Shown here: one piece after another, positions 14,438 to 16,568 of the stretch
Position numbering within the stretch: position 1 is the first letter of the stretch
Layout: each line of letters opens with the position of its first letter
The notes under the pieces: generated by a model
Databases searched by the model: none
Seen by the model: the letters and a program-made list of their open reading frames with translations, nothing else
What the model was told of the DNA's origin: nothing
Translations under genes and position numbers: made by a program
DNA from: Chitinophagales bacterium
GTDB lineage: Bacteria > Bacteroidota > Bacteroidia > Chitinophagales > BACL12
NCBI GenBank assembly: GCA_014380545.1
Contig: JACMJP010000322.1
Span: forward strand, 1-16,568
DNA length: 16,568 nucleotides
Reading direction: 5' to 3'

Positions 14438-15417
14438 CTTGGCACTTCTATTTTTTCAATGATTGATTTAATTGCCATTTCCGTATCCATTCCTTCCAGT
14501 TCTTTATCAGGGCTTAAGATAATTCTGTGATTCAAAACAGGATACGCAACAAAATGAATATCATCAGGTGTAACAAAATTCCTTCCGCTCATTGCAGCAA
14601 TTGCTTTTGATGATTTCATGATAGCAAGTGAAGCTCTTGGTGATGCGCCAAGAAAAAGATCGCCATGATTTCTTGTGCTGAAAACAATATTTGCTATGTA
14701 GTCCAGCAACTCCTCTTTAATAAAAACTTTTTCAACAATGTCTCTGCATGTTTTAAGCTCATCCGCATTTAATACAGGTTGAACATTTTCCTGTTGCCTG
14801 TTTGTGAAATCATTTTTAAAGCGATAGAGAATTTGTTTTTCTTCTTCTAAAGATGGGTATGTGATTTTTATGCGAAATAAAAAACGGTCTAATTGTGCCT
14901 CTGGCAATTTATATGTTCCTTCCTGCTCAATCGGGTTTTGTGTTGCAATTACATAGAAAGGAAAATTCATTTTATAAGTTTCTCCATCTATTGTAATCTG
15001 TTGTTCTTCCATTACCTCAAATAGAGCCGATTGCGTTTTAGCAGGAGAGCGGTTTATTTCATCAATCAAAACAATATTTGAAAAAATAGGCCCTTTGCGA
15101 AAAGTAAATTCAAATGTTTTTTGATTGAATACGGATGTTCCTAAAACATCTGTAGGCATAAGATCAGGCGTAAATTGGATCCTTGAGAAATTTGTATTTA
15201 TTGTTCTTGCAAGCAGCCGAGCAGATAATGTTTTGGCAATGCCGGGCACTCCTTCAATTAAAATATGCCCGCCTGAAAAGATACCTGCAATCAAGAGATC
15301 AATTAATTTATTTTGCCCGACAATAACTTTTTTTAATTCATTGCGGATATTCATTACCTGCATTGCTATTTGCTGTAATTCGGGTGATGTTTCCTGGTAA
15401 AAATTATTTTCCTCCAT
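14434..15417 (-). CDS. MoxR-family AAA+ ATPase
   Basis: A 327-residue AAA+ protein of the MoxR class (AAA_3 type). Walker A is GVPGIAKT (56-63), with the family's characteristic Ala before Lys; Walker B is IVLIDE (115-120), followed by INRSPAKTQSALFEVMEE; the sensor-1 region is VIATQNPIEQEGTYKLPEAQ (156-175), then LDRFLFRI. The C-terminal lid domain includes LGASPRASLAIMKSSKA. MoxR ATPases use ATP hydrolysis to remodel or load cofactors into partner complexes and usually work with DUF58 or von Willebrand A proteins, here the product of the overlapping downstream gene. It begins 5 bp after the DUF4350 stop and overlaps the DUF58 start by 4 bp, so the three are one operon. All catalytic motifs are intact. 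Confidence 0.96.
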   Translation of the reverse strand: MEENNFYQETSPELQQIAMQVMNIRNELKKVIVGQNKLIDLLIAGIFSGGHILIEGVPGIAKTLSARLLARTINTNFSRIQFTPDLMPTDVLGTSVFNQKTFEFTFRKGPIFSNIVLIDEINRSPAKTQSALFEVMEEQQITIDGETYKMNFPFYVIATQNPIEQEGTYKLPEAQLDRFLFRIKITYPSLEEEKQILYRFKNDFTNRQQENVQPVLNADELKTCRDIVEKVFIKEELLDYIANIVFSTRNHGDLFLGASPRASLAIMKSSKAIAAMSGRNFVTPDDIHFVAYPVLNHRIILSPDKELEGMDTEMAIKSIIEKIEVPR

Positions 15418-15422
15418 AGTTA

Positions 15423-16568
15423 TTATTTACATGTTTTATAAAATGTGTCTGTGAGATGATGAAAATCCATCAGGTCTTTATCAGTGACCTCAAATTGTTT
15501 TTCAAGATATTGATATGTATTGAATATGTATTTTAGATCCTGTTCAGATATTTGCGATTTCATGGAAAGTTTTGAAATAAAATCTTCAGATACAGAAGCG
15601 GCAGACAATTTATATTTATTCTTTATAAAATATTGCAGCAGCTTCATCTTTTGATGGATGAGTTGTTTTTTGTCTTCGCTCAGATAATACATGCGCCCGA
15701 TAGTTTGAACAAATTCTAATGAACGATTAATATTTGGTTCGGTAACGGGAATTGTTTGCTGCATTCTTTTGCTGCGGAAAAATATAAATATCAAAACCCC
15801 GGCAACTATTGTATACCATGCCCAGCGCAGTGAGGTTTGTGAAAGAATAAATTTTAACGGACCTTCTTCCTGTGCTGCTATATAATCTCCGCTGTATTCT
15901 CTTTTAGAAAATTCATCCCAAACAATGTCTCCTTCATCCAGGTGTGATAACAATTTAGATGTGTATTCAAGATTTGATTCCTGAATGAGATAGAAATTTG
16001 TGAGCAGAATAGGAGTGGAGCAAATGTAAATATTGCCCCGCCCATGTTCAATTTTAATAAAGTTATAACCGCCACTGCTTAATTTTCCCAGCGGTTCAAC
16101 ATTATATTTTGTATCACCCTTAATAAAGTCTTCTGTAAAATATTTCCACCCATAGTATTCATATTTATCCTGCATCTGGAATATGTATGTGTAGCCATTT
16201 GTACCTGAGAGTTCCGGATCAACAAAATTGATATTTATATTTTGTGATGATAAAGTTGTGATGATATTATTATCAGTTGTGTAGCTGTCGTCCTGGAAAA
16301 AATCTTCATTAAAGTTAAAAATAGAATCTGTATTAATTTCTTCATCTTCGGGTATTTCCATGTACACTTCTTCATCAATTAATGTGTCTTCGGGTATCTC
16401 ATATTCGTAAGTATAAAAGAGTTCTTGTGCGAATTCATCAGAAAAATATTTTGCAGCAATAAACGCATCATTCCCCCTTTCAATAAAATCTAAAAATACC
16501 CGGATAGTTGAATCATTCATATGAAATGATTTCCCGGCAAAAAAATAATTCTTATTTTTTGTTATGGA
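15423..16568 (-). CDS. DUF4350-like membrane protein (5' end cut off by window)
   Basis: The frame stays open to the window edge: residues SITKNKNYFFAGKSFH precede the first visible Met at 16520, so that Met is internal and the true start is outside. The visible part starts with FLDFIERGNDAFIAAKYFSDEF, which matches the second strand region of the DUF4350 fold, then a variable acidic stretch rich in Asp/Glu, a beta-rich part, one membrane helix (AWYTIVAGVLIFIFF, encoded about 15775-15830), and a cytoplasmic helical tail of about 120 residues (RSLEFVQTIGRMYYLS...). DUF4350 proteins are found upstream of MoxR-DUF58 pairs in Bacteroidota; with one N-terminal and one central membrane helix, the middle domain would face the periplasm. 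Function is unknown. It is 5 bp upstream of the moxR start. Confidence 0.87.
   Translation of the reverse strand, partial: SITKNKNYFFAGKSFHMNDSTIRVFLDFIERGNDAFIAAKYFSDEFAQELFYTYEYEIPEDTLIDEEVYMEIPEDEEINTDSIFNFNEDFFQDDSYTTDNNIITTLSSQNININFVDPELSGTNGYTYIFQMQDKYEYYGWKYFTEDFIKGDTKYNVEPLGKLSSGGYNFIKIEHGRGNIYICSTPILLTNFYLIQESNLEYTSKLLSHLDEGDIVWDEFSKREYSGDYIAAQEEGPLKFILSQTSLRWAWYTIVAGVLIFIFFRSKRMQQTIPVTEPNINRSLEFVQTIGRMYYLSEDKKQLIHQKMKLLQYFIKNKYKLSAASVSEDFISKLSMKSQISEQDLKYIFNTYQYLEKQFEVTDKDLMDFHHLTDTFYKTCK

Noticed and set aside
15423..16520. DUF4350-like gene starting at the ATG at 16520
   Set aside because: The frame stays open to the window edge, and the first visible residues match the inside of the domain without the expected N-terminal membrane helix.
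1..16568. Defence island, prophage, integrative element or biosynthetic cluster
   Set aside because: No integrase, transposase, restriction, toxin-antitoxin, phage structural or core biosynthetic gene was recognised on either strand.

Overview
The window looks like a chromosomal segment of a Bacteroidota bacterium, probably of the Chitinophagales/Sphingobacteriales kind. The DNA is AT-rich. Two secreted proteins end in Por-type (type IX secretion, T9SS) sorting domains. Several promoter-like sites fit the Bacteroidota -7 consensus TAnnTTTG. The DUF4350-MoxR-DUF58 gene order and the 157-residue protein mislabelled 'ABC transporter ATPase' in databases are also familiar from this phylum. Genus-level placement is not possible from the sequence alone. 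I see no rRNA, tRNA, CRISPR array, transposase or phage gene.

Layout. Bases 2-1486 (+) hold the 3' part of a YtcJ-type amidohydrolase. Bases 1499-4518 (-) hold a secreted subtilisin-like protease followed 2 bp later by a PyrR-like phosphoribosyltransferase. Divergent from these, 4597-8636 (+) holds a membrane iron-sulfur electron-transfer pair (a b-heme/ferredoxin membrane subunit and a soluble CCG-domain subunit), a small conserved protein of unknown function and an outer-membrane beta-barrel protein. Convergent to that block is a secreted protein with two lamin-tail domains (8698-10020, -). Bases 10241-12147 (+) hold a polysaccharide deacetylase whose stop codon overlaps the start of a GNAT acyltransferase. 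Bases 12216-12914 (-) hold a lipoprotein FKBP-type peptidyl-prolyl isomerase. Bases 13103-16568 (-) hold the end of a DUF4350 gene, a MoxR AAA+ ATPase and a DUF58 protein in one tight operon.

How the genes work together. The iron-sulfur pair looks like a split version of the fused quinone-linked membrane oxidoreductases (HdrD-like, ETF:menaquinone oxidoreductase-like). The soluble subunit would take or give electrons and the membrane subunit would pass them to menaquinone. The deacetylase and acyltransferase probably modify a cell-surface or exported polysaccharide. The MoxR/DUF58/DUF4350 set is a common envelope-associated chaperone-like module. The protease and lamin-tail protein are T9SS cargo.

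Non-coding structure is the less ordinary part. There is a perfect 17-bp inverted repeat inside the iron-sulfur operon (5936-5996), a dispersed-type palindrome between convergent genes (8661-8700), inverted arrays of a 7-nt CAGT-containing repeat (12988-13100), and a clear bidirectional terminator (12165-12195). No defence system, secondary-metabolite cluster or other obviously new multi-gene system is visible. The most worthwhile leads are the split electron-transfer module with its internal inverted repeat and the two conserved proteins of unknown function beside it.
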